This document shows positions 9,961-23,214 of a stretch of 64,000 nt of DNA, one piece after another (the first letter of the stretch is position 1; each line of letters begins with the position of its first letter). The notes below the pieces were generated by a model, which worked only from the letters and a program-made list of their open reading frames with translations, was not told the DNA's origin and did no database searches. Source of the DNA: Aquatica leii (taxonomy: Eukaryota; Arthropoda; Insecta; Coleoptera; Lampyridae); contig CM069433.1 in assembly GCA_035610365.1 (NCBI GenBank), forward strand, positions 174,608,882 to 174,672,881, in the 5' to 3' direction. The position numbers and the translations under genes were made by a program.

Positions 9961-11771
9961 GCCATACAACGTCACTCTGTATCTCTTGTATACTTGCGCA
10001 TTCTGTTTGATTCGATGGTCTTCGTTTGATTTCAAGTTTTCTATAGTTTACAATTTGTCGACATCTAATTTAATTTATGTTATTTATTAACTGTTTTATA
10101 TTGTTTTATGACCAAATTGTTATTGGTAAGAAATCTTCATCAAATTTCTGTACATCTCATACGCCTTGTGTTTCTTAGTTGTAGTCCGATGATTGCTAAA
10201 AGTTTTTATTATCCGAAACATGTTACGAATTTAATAATTAAATACAATTTTTTGAATATTTTTTTGATTATTAGAAGTCTGTATTTACATACATTTACTT
10301 AAAATGATTGGGGTCAAGTTAAAATTGCCGCTACAATGTTTGTTAAATTTGGTTATCTTAACTTAGTAGCATTGCATTTAGGAGTAAATAATCAAACAAA
10401 GATGTTTTCCGCGTGCTTGAAAGAAAAATGACACATTGTTTAAACAAAGATCATGCAGAATTTTTTTGTTAGCGACATTTTTCTTTTCTATTTCAATTAG
10501 TAACTTTTTTTTCATTCATATTATTTATTAGCGTAAATTGTAAGTGAACAATTTCTTAATTTATTAAATATCACATTAGTAGATAAAAAAACTGACTGTA
10601 AACGCACTGACAACTTTATCACTTTGCTTGCTTCTACTGTTGATGTTGACGTTTCAATGGTCAAAAATTGCTTTCTAATCAAACCTTTTTGAAGTTTTTA
10701 CTTTATTTTTGATGCTATCTTTAACATAGGCTTTTGCAACAACATTACTACGTCAGTCCAACGGTCAGTCGCTGTATCTCTTCAAAACTTGGCTGTCAGC
10801 TTCATTGTCGGCCAAAAACGTCGGTGTTGCTTTTTAAAAACAATGAGCTGTAAAGCTGTTTTTGATTTACACTGAAAAACTATCACTTTTCTAAACTTGT
10901 AAATCAATGTACTATTAGCTTCACTACATACTGGATTGCCAACTCAAATATTAGCTGCATATGAAAAAGTGAAGATGGAATCGACCATTTGTAAGTTATG
11001 CAAAATGTTATTATTGGCCAGTTTGAATGTGATTGTGTAGCGATTGTAATGATGACTATTTTGTATCTCACAAACTAATGTATGTGTCTAAAGTATTATT
11101 TTTTATACATATTTATACAGCTTGTGTGATAACGACAACACGGAATTTATCCAGAATGAAAAATTGTACATATTCCACTGCTAATCCTAGAATGTCAATT
11201 TTTGATCACAACTTATAAGTAACTAACCTATTATATTAAAAAATATTTTGCTACAAGTTGTTGGGTCCAGTGGCGTAAGATTAAAAAGTAACTTATTTCA
11301 GGGTAGAGTTTGACACCAAGATCCCGAGAAATTATCAACAAAAATTAGGTAAAAAACCCAACTGCAACTATTTAGCTGTTAATATGCAGAAGGCTATGAA
11401 AGAAAGTATATGGAGGTTAAACCACACTAACTTCCGATGAAGAGACATATCTAGCAATCTATCTGAAAGGATAATGATGAAGTAGAATTTCCATTAACCA
11501 TAAGAGACGTAAAAATCATACCTCGATTGGCTGAGAAAAACCATTACAATTTTCTATAACAATTCTTTTAAACAATAGACAAAAAATTTTCTTAACTGAC
11601 ACAGAGAATTATCTGTGCAACTATCCTAGAATATAAAAAGGGTTTTGTTCCTTTGCTAAATGTTTTAATGAAGAAATTAACAAAATAAATAAACCTATAG
11701 TCAAATAGAAATAATCAACTGACGTTTGGCGTGGAAAGTTTTTTTTTTGTAAAACTGTATCTATTTTATAG
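9961..11771. other. Long gene-poor stretch
   Basis: Only short open frames (for example 10108-10302 and 11033-11218) with no domain. A short GC-balanced part near 10740-10870 and an acceptor-like TTATTTCAG near 11300 were examined without finding a family match or a partner exon. Confidence 0.55.
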
Positions 11772-12486
11772 TTTATTATTATTATTATTTATTGATAATT
11801 GTTAAACCATTCGGCCTTACAATGGGTTACGTTACCCTTACATCTTTTCCCTTTACACAATAATATAATACATATAATACGTACAGAAATTTATAAACTA
11901 AAATAACTTTCTCGCATAAATTATTCCAATCACTATCTTACTATTCTATTTCGTTAGACCTAACCCTCTCCTCTTATCCTTCTTTCCTTTACTGCTTTCA
12001 TCCAATCTAATCCCTCCCCCTCCTCCCCAAGCAAAGCCTCATTTCTTCCCTTAGCTCGTCACACTCCTCACTCAAGTGCTCTATGTCCTCCCATCCCTCC
12101 CCACATAATCTACATCTCCTCATTACATTACATCCTCCTTCCTTTAAATTCTACTCATTTCCGCATCTAAACCTGGCTATAAGTCGTTTCTCTCCTAAGC
12201 TTCTCCTGCCCATCAGATACCTAGGAACCCCCCTGGACACTATATTCCCATACCTTACGTTATACTTTCCTTCCCTTATCTTTCCTTCCCTATCTTGCAC
12301 CTGCGAATCTTTATCTCTTCTTACTATCTTCCCCGTATTTAACTCTTCTCTTGCAAAACCTCCTCGTTGATAGTACAATTTCCTTTCTTCCTGCCCATAT
12401 ATATTTTTACTATCTTTTACCGTCCTCCAGCAACATTGCAAAATTTTACATTCTCTCCTTACCTTCATTGTCTCTTCATAACCCAT
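11772..12486 (-). mobile_element. 3' end of a non-LTR retrotransposon with (TAA)n tail
   Basis: On the minus strand the frame from 12486 reads to RLIARFRCGNE and, after a stop, VMRRCRLCGEGWEDIEHL and then SEEC, a C-x2-C-x8-H-x4-C zinc knuckle at about 12030-12100. The LARFRCGN plus CRLCG..E..EH...EC combination closes ORF2 of several insect non-LTR elements, after the reverse transcriptase. About 200 bp of 3' UTR follow, ending in a (TAA)n microsatellite at 11773-11790. Such tails mark the true 3' end of this type of element. The 5' part, with the polymerase, is missing, as expected from target-primed reverse transcription. Confidence 0.7.
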
Positions 12487-13083
12487 TGCCCCATTAAAAT
12501 GTTTTTTAGTTGAATAAAACTACGTCTAACTAAGAACATTGTTATTCAAAAAAAAACAGAACTAATACCAAGTTTAAAATTTATGTTTACTAGGTGTTAA
12601 TTTGACTTTTTTTTAAAAACCAGAATAGAACCACCAAAATAAAAAAAATAAAAACAAAAGTCAATTGTTATAATTACGAAAAAATGTAGAAATTATACGG
12701 AGTGATTCAGGTTTTACTAGAATAACTTTAAGAACTAAGCAAAATAATGACGGTTTTTATAATAAAATATAATCGAGAAACGTGCTTGGTTCAAGAAAAA
12801 TTGCGTTCAATTTGAGATAAAAATCAATCTTTTATAAATATTTATGAAACTGTAATAGTCACAATTCTTATTTTGTTTTATGGTTAATTAAAAGCATTAT
12901 TTAAATGTATAATAAAATGTTTTTAAGATGTTTTTATGCTTTTTTGAAATTTTGGCTTGTTTTTCAAATATGTAGTAAAACTGGACACACGTTACAGCGT
13001 GTTTTAAAAAAACAAACCATATCATAACGTAAACTTACCTATATTAAGATCAATTTCACTGTATATTGCGTTGTTTAAGAAAA
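12487..13083. other. Possible 5' non-coding part of the following DUF4817-type transposon
   Basis: No ORF. The string TATACGGAGTGATTCAGG near 12697 looks like the terminal repeat of IS630/mariner-like insect elements that carry the DUF4817 domain, but no matching terminus was located downstream, so this is only a suggestion. Confidence 0.3.
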
Positions 13084-13095
13084 TCTTTGCTGTGA

Positions 13096-13479
13096 ATGAA
13101 AATGCCTAGAGTTTTTTCAAATGTTGAATGCGCCGACATGCATTATATTTACGGTTTTTGCGACGGATGTTTCAATACTGCAGTTGAAGAGCACCAAACA
13201 CGGTATTGGTATAGAAGAATACTACATTTCCGCATTTTCGTAGAAGTCGTTTATGTGAATATGAATTCGTGCTTTTAATTAACAATATCGTGTTGTGTGG
13301 CAAAAAATAATAACAGGGTTTTTGAAATCTTTGAGATTGATAGAATGATGGCTACACGCCGAGCAACCCGAAAACTAGGTGTATCTCAATCTAAAATCTT
13401 AAGGGCACTTATTTACAACCTGTTTAAAAGTTTGCTGTCTGAAGATGGCGAACAACATCTTAGTGTTGAAATCGACTAA
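13096..13479 (+). pseudogene. DUF4817/mariner-like transposase, N-terminal half
   Basis: ATG 13096 opens MKMPRVFSNVECADMHYIYG followed by FCDGCFNTAVEEHQ, the DUF4817 helix-turn-helix that begins many insect mariner-like transposases. A second segment (frame of 13297) reads MMATRRATRKLGVSQSKILR, the second helix-turn-helix. A stop and frame change separate the two near 13278. The DDE catalytic core is absent after about 13430. A C-terminal core piece of the same type lies at 50766-51032 on the other strand. Family recognition is from memory of this common insect repeat. Confidence 0.7.
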
Positions 13480-13799
13480 AGCAATTGTACATTTTATGCA
13501 CAAAATTTTGTGAACAGATGAGTTGAAGAAAAAATAGAGTCGTTAATTTCAATATTTTCTATGTTTGGGATCATCAAAAAGGTGAAACCAAAAAACAGAA
13601 GGTAGCTCGTACTTATAATACCCAAGCCTTCAACTTCGTGTTCCTCATCGTGCTTGACTAATATTGCATCAGGGTCATAACATACTTTAATAAATGTAGA
13701 AGACATAATTAAAACTTTGACTGAACCAGAATTAGTAAAAGAACACGCAAGAGAAGCAGATGATGACAAGCATTAACGAAATATAATTTTTTTAGCTAA

Positions 13800-15016
13800 A
13801 ATTTTAATTGAATATGACGGTGCATCTAAATATAGAAATATAAACATTTCCTAATGGTCTAATATTACAACTGGCGAGTTTATAGAACATGTAATTATGA
13901 ATAAGCCCGCAAGTGATCTCCTTATCAACGTAACAAAAATGTAAAAAGATGGAAATCGCGTATATTGCAGATAATTAAAGTCGACTGATTTTGACCCTGT
14001 GAAATCTAATGGAGGAAAAAAGAAAAGGAAATGGCTAATATTTGATGCCACTACAACGGCTGTTTATTGTTATGCGTGTATGCTGTATTCCAAGAAAAAC
14101 AAGTTTAACTCATGCAGGTTTTAATGACCGAAAAGACACATTTAAGATCAGTCGTAACATTGATGATTAGAGCTTCTTTAAAAAAATGTAAATTTAAAAC
14201 TGCAAGAAGCAGAGGACAAACTTATCACAACGTTGCAAATACGGCAGGAAAATACAACGGATAACAGGTTAGAATAACAACATTACTACCTACTGCTATA
14301 TTTTTACTTTGTGCCAACCATTTCTTAAATATGGTGAACTTTGCTGCTGAGGCATGCATGAAGGCTGTAAATTATTTTGACCTAGTTCAGATAATATATG
14401 CGTCGTTTGCCTCTTCTACAAAACGTTGGGAACTTCTTATAGAAAAGTGTGAAGACTTTATCAAGAGGTTAAGTGACACAAGTTGGTTTGCTCAATTCGA
14501 TGCAGTTAATTCGTTATTTATAAATTATATTTGGATAACTACCATGTTTTGTGACTTTCCAAAAGACAGAAATCAGAAAGTTACTGCTAGAAGTAAAGCT
14601 ATGTCTATTGCTATCAAAATGGATTCATTTGAAATGGTTTTCTTGAAGGTCATATGGGCGATGTTATCCATAGGCTTAATGCAGTCAGCAAAACTTTGCA
14701 AAATCCGATGGAAAATATCATGTCAGGCATAGAACTATTGGAAGCAACTGTCTTGTTTGTGGAAAACTTGAGAAACAAATTTGATAAACTAGAAGAAAAA
14801 ACAAAGAGTTTAACAGAAAACTGGCAATATAGCGATCAGTCTCGAAGAAACAGAAAAAGAAAACATTTCTGCGATGAATCTAACATTAACGATTTTGTAC
14901 TTTTGGTTCAAAATAATTTTTGTGTGGACGTCTTTTACTCCATCTGTGTTGTTATACTCCAGGAATTAAAAAAACGAATAACTAGTTACTCCGGTGTTTG
15001 TAAAACGTTTACTTAA
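13800..15016 (+). pseudogene. hAT-type transposase (ZMYM1-like, DUF4371 group), broken
   Basis: At 14025-14093 the frame reads RKWLIFDATTTAVYCYACML, the C-terminal part of a TTF-type zinc finger. From 14209 one frame gives RGQTYHNVANTAGKYNG, one stop, ITTLLPTAIFLLCANHFLN, and then (14331-14732) the FxxxSSTKRWELL and LSDTSWFAQFDAV motifs (usually LSxTRWxxRxDAV). It continues in another frame as IHRLNAVSKTLQ and SGIELLEATV. These are standard landmarks of the hAT RNase H-like fold. The Asp expected in GQxYDNAxNM is His here. The segment between zinc finger and core is deleted. Confidence 0.75.
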
Positions 15017-16399
15017 GGAAAATGTATAAAAATGATGTCGACGTACACTACTTAGACCAAACCTTCTAAAATTTTTATATACTGAAAATATTTAAACAAA
15101 ACTAAAATTAGTTTAGAGTTTGAATTGGCGAGACACGTCACCTACATTTTCTAACATTCTGACAATTTTTAAAATATGTTTTACAATGCGTTTGTTACAC
15201 TGGTTTAAAATAAGCAATGGCTAAAAAGTTGTCCCCGAAGAGGGAGTTGCAAGCTTTGTGATGCGAAACTATAAATTAAATTTGAAAAGGCGCCAAAACG
15301 ATGAAAGATTAAATTAAGGAGATATTGTTTAACATAACCCGTAGCTGGAAGAGAACAAATAACACGGCAGAAGTAAAAACACAGAATATATATATTTGTT
15401 TTATCACAGACAATAATTCTAAAGAGGACGAAGAAGGTACATAAATGTACATAAATCTAACACAAAACGTGCATACGGCGTTAACACAAGTAACTTTCGT
15501 TTTCAAAGCATGCAATTATTTGAGATAGCGAATGCGCAGCGTTTCCCCTCGACTTAGTGTAGCAATTGTTGGTGGCCTTTCCTCCCAAAAGAAATTGCCA
15601 TTTTAAAGGTTTCTAATCCATTGACGGTGTGAATAGCTTAGTTATAATAACGTGACGTCATGGAAATTTTTCCCCAAATATGCCGTCTGTTTACCTTCAT
15701 CGAAAAAGGAAACGTGTGGGGGTATAGAAATCCGCTATAGACAATTAGGAAAGAACTAATTTAAACTCCCAATAAAAAAAGAATAAAACTACTCACCCCA
15801 AATCGTTTAAATAGACACAAAATTAATTTGCATGTTTGCGTAGAATTTCGTGAAATAACTTAATGGTGAATGGTGAATGCTTTGTTGGGCGTAGAAGTCT
15901 GTTATGCATCAAATACCGGAAAAGGGAATAAAATGCGCGCTTATAAAAATTGACAATCGCCGACGAAAGATGGGCTTGTCGAGGACAATTTTTATAATTG
16001 AAAAATTTTAACCTACTAATTCTTTAACACTTTTATCAAATACGTCTGGGAATAGATCTTTGTCTGTCTTTAAAAAAATTATTTAAGGTTAAGTGTGGGA
16101 CAAAACCGGCTGGATGTTTTCTCAGTTTTGTGCATAAAAAGTAGCGTTATGGACATTATGAACTGTGAAGGTATAATTTTAAAGTTTGCTGAAAGGAAAG
16201 CAAGAAACGTGTATTTAAGTTTTATGTTTTCGTTTGTTTTATTTTGTAAAAAGTAGATTTTTTATTTTACTTACTTGCTAGAATTGTCATTTATATGTTG
16301 AGGATAATTAAAGTTCTACAAAAACCAGTATGTTAATAATTATTTTAAAAATAGATAGGTATCAAAATGTCTCGATGATATAGGGGCTTCAGAAGTTCT
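15017..16399. other. Gene-poor stretch of mixed composition
   Basis: Slightly less AT-rich around 15530-15760, with one palindromic TGACGTCA (CRE-type site) near 15653. A 34-codon frame starting MDIMNCEGIIL near 16149 has no recognisable family. I see no supported gene. Confidence 0.5.
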
Positions 16400-16839
16400 T
16401 GCGCTTCAAGGCCCGGAATTACGTTAAACCTCCTTCACGATTAATGTTGTCAACAGTTAAATAATGAATTCAATTTCAAATAGTTTTGAGTGATGGATGT
16501 ACAGATGTAAATGGTGTGTCTTTAATAAATATAATATTTGCTACTCCTGAGCCAGTATTCATTAAATGTATCGACTCAAAATCTGAAAGGTATACATCAG
16601 AATATATTTACTCTGTTATTGACGAAGCAATAAAAAATGTAGGTTGTAGGACGGTTCATGCAGTGTGCACCGATAATGCACCTACAATGCGAGCCGCATG
16701 GAATCTACTTAAAGAAAAACATCCTCATTTAACTATTTATGGCTGTGCAGCACACTCCTTTAATCTTTTTGCAAAAGATATTTGCCAGTTAGCGTTTACA
16801 TCGCCTGTAATAGCTAAAGCAAAAAAAGTTGAAGGGTAG
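16400..16839 (+). pseudogene. hAT-type transposase fragment with DUF659
   Basis: The open frame 16486-16839 begins MSDGCTDVNGVSLINIIF (normally SDGWTNxxGxSIINF) and contains VHAVCTDNAPTM, with the conserved Asp of the RNase H-like fold, and YGCAAHSFNLFAKDI. These are the hallmarks of DUF659, the first half of the catalytic domain of a hAT lineage found in many animals. Upstream, in pieces, RNYVKPPSRLMLST continues the N-terminal side. It is cut at its 3' end at 16839, exactly where the non-coding end of the pogo-like element begins. It is a different hAT lineage from the one at 13800-15016. Confidence 0.8.
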
Positions 16840-17378
16840 AGGCACCACTTATGGCCATTACCCTGCTTATGGCCACTCTACTATAATTGGTTAAATAATA
16901 AACATGGTGTCTATCTACCAATGACCTTGTAGCTGCTAAAATGTCATTTCAGTCAATATTAAGCCGGTACAGTGACAGAAATTTATCTAAGCTGCATTTT
17001 AGCTTTATTGCAGCAGTTGGAGTAGTAGTGTCTTGCATGTGTAAAGAAAAATAACGACTTTTGTTAAGAAAGTGATCTTAAATTATCGTTTTGAATCTCC
17101 TGCTAACGGTTTTTTTTTCTGCACTGGAGTCTGTAATTAAGGTAAGCAGATATTTTTTGTTGAATATTTTTCATTGTTCGTTACGCTTAACAGTATGATA
17201 TTTGTATAATGACAGTGGCCGTTAGTGGAATCAATAATTCACTAGTTACCCAGTTATGGCCATCCTGCTGGCCATAAGTAGATAAGCAAAAACTACTTTT
17301 GGGCAGTTTACTTTTTTGTTTAAATAAATACCTAATGTAATATATTTACATAAATGTGTGATATTTCTTTCAGTTAAA
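16840..17378 (+). repeat. 5' non-coding region of pogo-like element with TATGGCCA repeats
   Basis: The motif TATGGCCA or its complement occurs at about 16857, 16873, 17259 and 17271, the last two forming an inverted pair around ATCCTGC. Repeated short motifs close to the end of a DNA transposon are usually transposase binding sites. The left boundary is placed at 16840 because the hAT coding sequence stops there. No matching terminus was found after 19676. Confidence 0.4.
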
Positions 17379-19676
17379 ATGCCAAAAGCACTGAATAAAA
17401 CCCATAAAGGCCGAGTAAAAAAGCTGGGAAAGGCAAAATTTCAGTATTCTCCTACATAACTTAATCTTGCTTTAAATGCCATTTCTGACGGAATAACTGT
17501 TGCCAAAGCAAGTCGTGAATTTGATATACCAAGAACTACTTTGCGTAATAAAGTATCAGAAAAGTCTCCAAAAGATTCAAGGCACTGCAGATTCAAGTCT
17601 CACTTAGGAAAGGATACTGAAAACCAGTTGGTTGAATGGATACTTGGTTGTGCAAACATGGGATTTCCAATTGATAAAGACGGGTTACTGACTTCAGTAC
17701 ATAAATTGGTACGAGAAGCAAATATTAAAACTCCTTTTGTCAACGATTGTCCGGGAAAAAAATGGTATTACAGCTTCCTTAATCGCCATAAACAACTTTC
17801 ACAAAAGAAAGCCGAATACATTCACGGTGGAAGAGGTGCAGTAAATGAAGAGAAAATCTGCAACTGGTTTGACGAGATTCAAACAAGTTTAAACGAAATT
17901 AATGCCACCAGTGTATTAGAAAATCCACACAGGATTTTTAATATGGATGAAACATGTTTCTGTTTAGCTCCAAAAAGTGGTACTGTTATTGGATTACGAG
18001 GAAAACATGTCTACAATGAACGACTATCATCAGACAAGGAAAATGTAACAACACTGTTCACAGTTAATGCAGCAGGAAAATTTGTTCCTCCGTTAACAAT
18101 CTTTAAATATGACCAGATTCCATCTGCTGTGTCTAAAGCAGCTCCTAAGGTTTGGGGAATTGGCAAAAGTGAAAAAAGCTGGATGACTGCAGAATGTTTC
18201 TACGAATACTTCTCCAACGTCTTTGTACCATACCTCAAGGAGTCTCAAATCGAGTTATCCGTTATCATCTTTTTAGATGGACACGCATCTCATCTGACTC
18301 TCCATTTAAGTAAGTTCTGCAGATAAAATGAACTAATATTAATCGCACTGGTCCCTAATGCTACTCACATCCTTCAACCGTTGGATGTCGCTGTGTTTGC
18401 GGCTTAAAAAAAAACGTGGAGGAATATTGTGCGAAAATATAAGATAGAGAACAATGGTCAAGAGATCACCAAATTAAATTTGCCCATGATACTGTCTCAG
18501 TTGATTGAAGATCCAAAAATGACATCAAATATAATATAAGAATTTAGGGCAACAGGCCTTTATCCTTTTTCATCAAATAATGTGGATTATAGTAAAATTA
18601 TTCTGAGGAAATCCGAAACATACCAAACCCGAGATATTGACGCAGCAGCTGCAGATTGTTTGAAGTACCTAAATCAAAGATTGATGTGATTTTGCTAGAT
18701 GAATTCAAGCAAACAAAAAGACGAAACTACGAATGGAAAGGTAATACTGAGGATAAGAGTTTGTACAATGTTTGGCATCAAATTGCAAGTGATGTAGAAG
18801 GCCTACCAAAGTTAGTGAGCGAGGATCCTGCACTTGAAAATGATCTCCAAACCCCTCCAGTATTTCCTCTAGATGCTAATATTTTAACTGATATGCTCCC
18901 AGTTGATAAACCGAAAGAAGTTCCGGCCACATCAAATGATAGTAATACTGCATTGGCTACTACCTCTCGTCCAGATAGGGTAGAACAAGTAACACGTAAT
19001 ATTTGCTTCGCTCAAAAAACAATATGTTCAAAAGTATTTTATAATGTACTTCTTTATCCTAAAGAAAATAATACTGACTCAAAGAAGAAGAGAAAAAAAG
19101 AATACACACCAAGTGTTATTACATCTGATAGATGGGTGGAGTATCACGAAGAATGCGAGAGGCTCAAAATGGAGAAGGAACGAGAAAAGCAAGAAAGGAA
19201 ACAGGCTCGAGAGAGTAAGAAACAGATGATGGCTAAAAAAAGACGAAAAACTTAAACAGAAGCCAATAAAACATCAAAAACAAGACATAGAATCAGGCTC
19301 TTCCTCACAGGACCTTGAAGACTGGGTGGAAAGTGGTAGCAGTGGAGACGATATTGACTTCACGGTATTTGAACAGAAAGACATTGAAATCTTCGAACCC
19401 AAAGATCTCAATTTGGGAGATTTTGTACTTGTAACATTCAAGCTAACTGGTAAAAGATCGACGACAACGTATAGATATGTGGCTAAAATTCTAGAAATTT
19501 TATCATCAGAAGAATATGAAATACAATGTTATAAGACTGCCAATGATGAGAAAACTGTTTTTTATCCTATAGAAAATGACATTTCTACCATAAATCAATG
19601 CGATATTTTAGGGAAACTACCCGATCAATTTTTAAAAGTGACCTTAAATGTCCAGGTCAATTACCAGTCAGATTAA
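17379..19676 (+). pseudogene. Pogo/Tigger-like DDE transposase with long C-terminal extension
   Basis: The start ATG 17379 gives MPKALNKTHKGRVKKLG, one TAA at 17457, then a psq-type helix-turn-helix with AISDGITVAKASREFDIP. The frame 17541-18326 holds a CENP-B-like second HTH (WYYSFLNRH) and the catalytic core: FNMDETCF (first Asp), IIFLDGHASH (second Asp); after a TAA, LQPLDVAVF (third Asp). Two further stops and a +2 shift near 18650 lead into 18656-19255, charged and Lys-rich, and after another break into 19326-19676 with LGDFVLVTFKL and YRYVAKIL, an SH3/Tudor-like tail seen in insect relatives. All three catalytic Asp are present, so it decayed rather recently. Confidence 0.85.
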
Positions 19677-22384
19677 ATGGTCACTTAACCATTAACCATA
19701 AAATAAAAAAAATTAGCTTTCTAGCTATTATAGTTTCAGAAATACTCATAAAAAATAGATTTTTATCTGAAATTATATTTTCTTATAGAAACCTATAATG
19801 TTTTGGTTATTTCTATTGGTTCTTATAGTTATTCTAGTAAAACTTAAATTACCTTGTATACTTGTCTCAAGTGTCAGGTCTCATAAAAATTATTAAATTA
19901 AATCTTGACTTCTACTCGAGCTTCTACTTTAAACTATTTCCGTTATGATTCGACGTTGTTATTAATCAGTTGAAGGCCCCACTATAGTCGCGTTTAACCA
20001 ATTTTCATTGCGTAAAGATTAAACTTTTTCTGAGTTGACATGTCGATTGCCAATTTTTTTGTAAATTTCTATCAGTTTCTTTTCACAGTTATTAATTCCT
20101 TACTCACTTTGACAATAGCATTTGCAAAGGACAGCGAAACGTTATCAACTTTAATAATATTGTGTCTTACACTGTGCTTATAATAACAATATTTTGTTTA
20201 CAAATACTTGTAATAGATATATATTTTTCTATTACCTAGTAGGTATATGTTATGTTACTATATATACTGTAATTATTATAAAATAATACGTTTGATATTT
20301 TATAATTTTAATATAAAATAAACAAACACTTTTAACAAACTTTTTATCAAAGACAGTGAATATAAAATTCTGATAAAGATGGTAATGATAATGTGTTGTA
20401 GCATCGGACCACTATTTCTGACCATCATTACATTATATTGCCATTACAAAGGCAAGAAACAGCAGGGGCAAAATAGGCAGCTGAAACTAATTACTGCATG
20501 TTTGAATACAAGCGTTAAAATTCAAGTTTATAATTAGTAACCGCAAAGAAACATTATTTTATTTTAATTTAAATAAAATAATTTTATGTAAATTAAGTTT
20601 TAGGTAAGATATAGAATACATTTCATCATTCATTAAATTTTAATATTACAATACAATTTTAATTTAAAAAAATTTAAATTTGATAGTAGCACAAATGTAA
20701 TTGTTTTATGACTTTGATAAAACACTAAATTTCAAAGTGCTTTTTAGTTTATAATTTAGTTATAAAGTACAAGTTACTTTAATTAATGCTTCATTAAGCT
20801 TTAAAGCTTGTAATACTATTACGTTTTTGCTGTTTGGTTATTAAATAGCGTTTTGATAAAAAGTACAACAACAATAAAAAATGTTAATAAAGTTACTGTT
20901 GTGCTTCGTTTCTAAAACAACTCACCGTTTTATAGTTTGATTTCATGTTAGTTTTTATTGTTCTTCCGACGTGTTATTAAATTTCAAATTTAAATTATGC
21001 CTACTGTAGCGACACCTCGAAAATCTCGATTGATACCGAACAATAACAACGAAACTACCGAAACATATAAACTAGGAAATCTTTTCTAAACTTATTGAAT
21101 GAATGAAGAAATAAAGGTGATTTCTGAAAAGCATTTGTTAGGGTGCCATGTCAAGATCATGCGCCATGTCGTTAATCGATAAATAGTTTCACGTGTGTTT
21201 ATGTTTACCTTGCTTTTGGTTTGTTAGTCAAATTTAGAATTCTATCAATAAGTTCGTCTGACTTACGCTAGATGACGGTTTTATGAAATAGAAGATTTCT
21301 CTCCTTGTTGTTTTGTAGTTCTTGTAAAATGGTGTCAGCACTTACCCATAAATAAATAAATGTATTTTTTTGTAAATATCTACATTTTTACTTCAGTGGC
21401 GGTTAATGTAATATCAAAGACTATGTTTTAATATTAGTTCAAGTTACAATAAATCGAATTTCAATACTCTATTAGAAACGCTTTGTTATTAGACACGTGC
21501 AAGTTCTTCTTTGGAACATTGTTAGAGAACAATTAACAATACAATCAGAGAATTGTGTATTATGTTGTGTACGTACTACAAAATAAACCAATTCACTGTA
21601 TGTGCACACAATACAAAACCTGCCTTAGATAACTTATTGAAGCTTCTGTTGTAAATAATTTATATTTCTTTTGGTCCTTGCACAATGAACTAGAATTCCA
21701 ATTATCCTAAGACTGAGTTGCCGTTGTTCTTTGTAGAGTATTAATTATGAATTAGAGAGTACAATTTGTAGCTTGTTGAATTATTTTTTGCTCAATGAAC
21801 GTACTTTAAGAACAATCAAAGTTTTTACATTTGATAAATTGTTAAGAGTTCGTTAAAAGTTTCGACCAAACACAAAGTAACAAAATGAAAAGTTTCAGTT
21901 TATTGAAAAAATATTAAAATAATTTATAACTTTAACATTACAAATGCTGAACATTAAGATTTATTTAGATCCATTAAAATTAAGTCTAATAAAAGTTATA
22001 TAGAGAAGTTAAAACGGGATTAAATTATAATGGAATAATTTTAACAAATTGCTATTAACTTGGTACTGTCGCCTGACAATTTTTAAACAATTAAAATATA
22101 ACATTGCTAGTTAAAATCATTATTAAAAGAAAAAATTCTATAAGATTTGCTGTATAAACTATAACTTAACGTAACTTTACACAAACGCAAGTTTAAGACA
22201 ATATCTAATAGAAGTAATTAAAAAATATATAATTAATAAATAAGAATTAGAGTAAACTATCCAATCATTAACACTTTAACAAATAAATACTTTCGAGTTT
22301 TGAACCGCGTTCGATATTTACACTTTTCTTGAAATTCATAAAACTTAGGAAGCTTATAAACTTTGAAAAATTTACAATATTTGA
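19677..22384. other. AT-rich spacer without a gene
   Basis: No ORF above background. A Penelope-tail-like string ACAGCGAAACGTTATC lies near 20141-20156, and the AT content rises further toward 22250. The right end, about 22250-22384, is probably 3' non-coding sequence of the Penelope fragment that follows. Confidence 0.5.
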
Positions 22385-22746
22385 CGTTTCGACAGTCATG
22401 TCGTTGTCTTCTTCAGAAAAACTGAAACTGAAGGTATAGGATCCTGGCAATATATTACGCCGTTCAGGTCAGTGGTTCGTGACGGTTTCAATCTATTAGT
22501 CTTCCGGAACACGTTTTTCCATACAGGTGCTAGATCAATTCCATTATCCCTATTGAAATTGTCGTACTTCTGGATTTCGATGGCTTCCTTGTATAGCCTA
22601 GGCCAGAAGTTTTGTGATTTAACCAACATTGTTGCCTTTTCAAATGTTATTGTGTGACAAGTGTCTAAGAAGTGTTCCGCAACAGCAGATCTTGTGTTAA
22701 GTTTCTTTGTATCCGCTTTCGGGTAAGGTCGACTAAGACTGCGCAC
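22385..22746 (-). pseudogene. Penelope-like element: C-terminal end and tail with hammerhead-like motif
   Basis: The minus-strand frame from 22746 reads AVAEHFLDTCHTITFEKA, then FWPRLYKEAIEIQKY and NFNRDNGIDLAPVWKNVF. This is the conserved end of the GIY-YIG domain and C-terminus of Penelope-like ORFs. Immediately downstream on the same strand, CTGAAGA (22410-22416), a short stem GACA/TGTC and GAAACG (ending 22385-22390) form the typical Penelope terminal-repeat motif. The polymerase part is missing upstream of 22746. Confidence 0.75.
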
Positions 22747-22917
22747 TTAACTTAAAATCTACTGCAGAAAAAAAAATGTACAGTTTAGAGAAGAGAAAAA
22801 AATGTATCATGGAAATAGAATTTTAATCTTACAAAAAATAATCAAAACATAAACATGTATTTCAAGTTGAAGTAAAAAAAAAATAAAAACTAACTACACT
22901 CAAATGCGCACTAGTGT

Positions 22918-23160
22918 TTTTTGCATTTATCACAATAAAAAAGGCCAAACCCTTCATAATCAGTACAAACTTCATGGTACCACATTTTACACGTTGAGCA
23001 TTCAATGAGGTCTAATTCCGGAGGGTCTGTATATAATTCATCGCAGACTAAACAAATCCCACAGTGTTTTTTGGAGACCGTTGCCTTTGGAGTAGTTTTA
23101 AATTTTTTCTGCTCCTTTTTGCCTTTGGATGCATCAATCTGACATGAATTTAATTTAAAT
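22918..23160 (-). pseudogene. PHD-like zinc-finger tail of a pogo-type transposase
   Basis: The minus-strand translation reads KHCGICLVCDELYTDPPEL, then DLIECSTCKMWYHEVCTDY and YEGFGLF before a frameshift; CDKCKK lies in the shifted frame. The Cys4-His-Cys3 pattern is a PHD finger like those at the C-terminus of several pogo/Tigger-like insect transposases. A decayed pogo core lies upstream in the same direction at 25140-26390, separated by another repeat ORF, so this may be its displaced tail. Confidence 0.6.
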
Positions 23161-23214
23161 AGGAAAAAGAACTATTTTAGCTATAATCAGTAATAAACAA
23201 AAACATATTCATCG

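Noticed and set aside
12083..12370. Ser/Pro-rich plus-strand frame
   Set aside because: Antisense of the minus-strand non-LTR C-terminus with zinc knuckle.
15653..15660. TGACGTCA palindrome as a promoter element
   Set aside because: A single CRE-type site without a gene or TATA element nearby is not evidence of a promoter.
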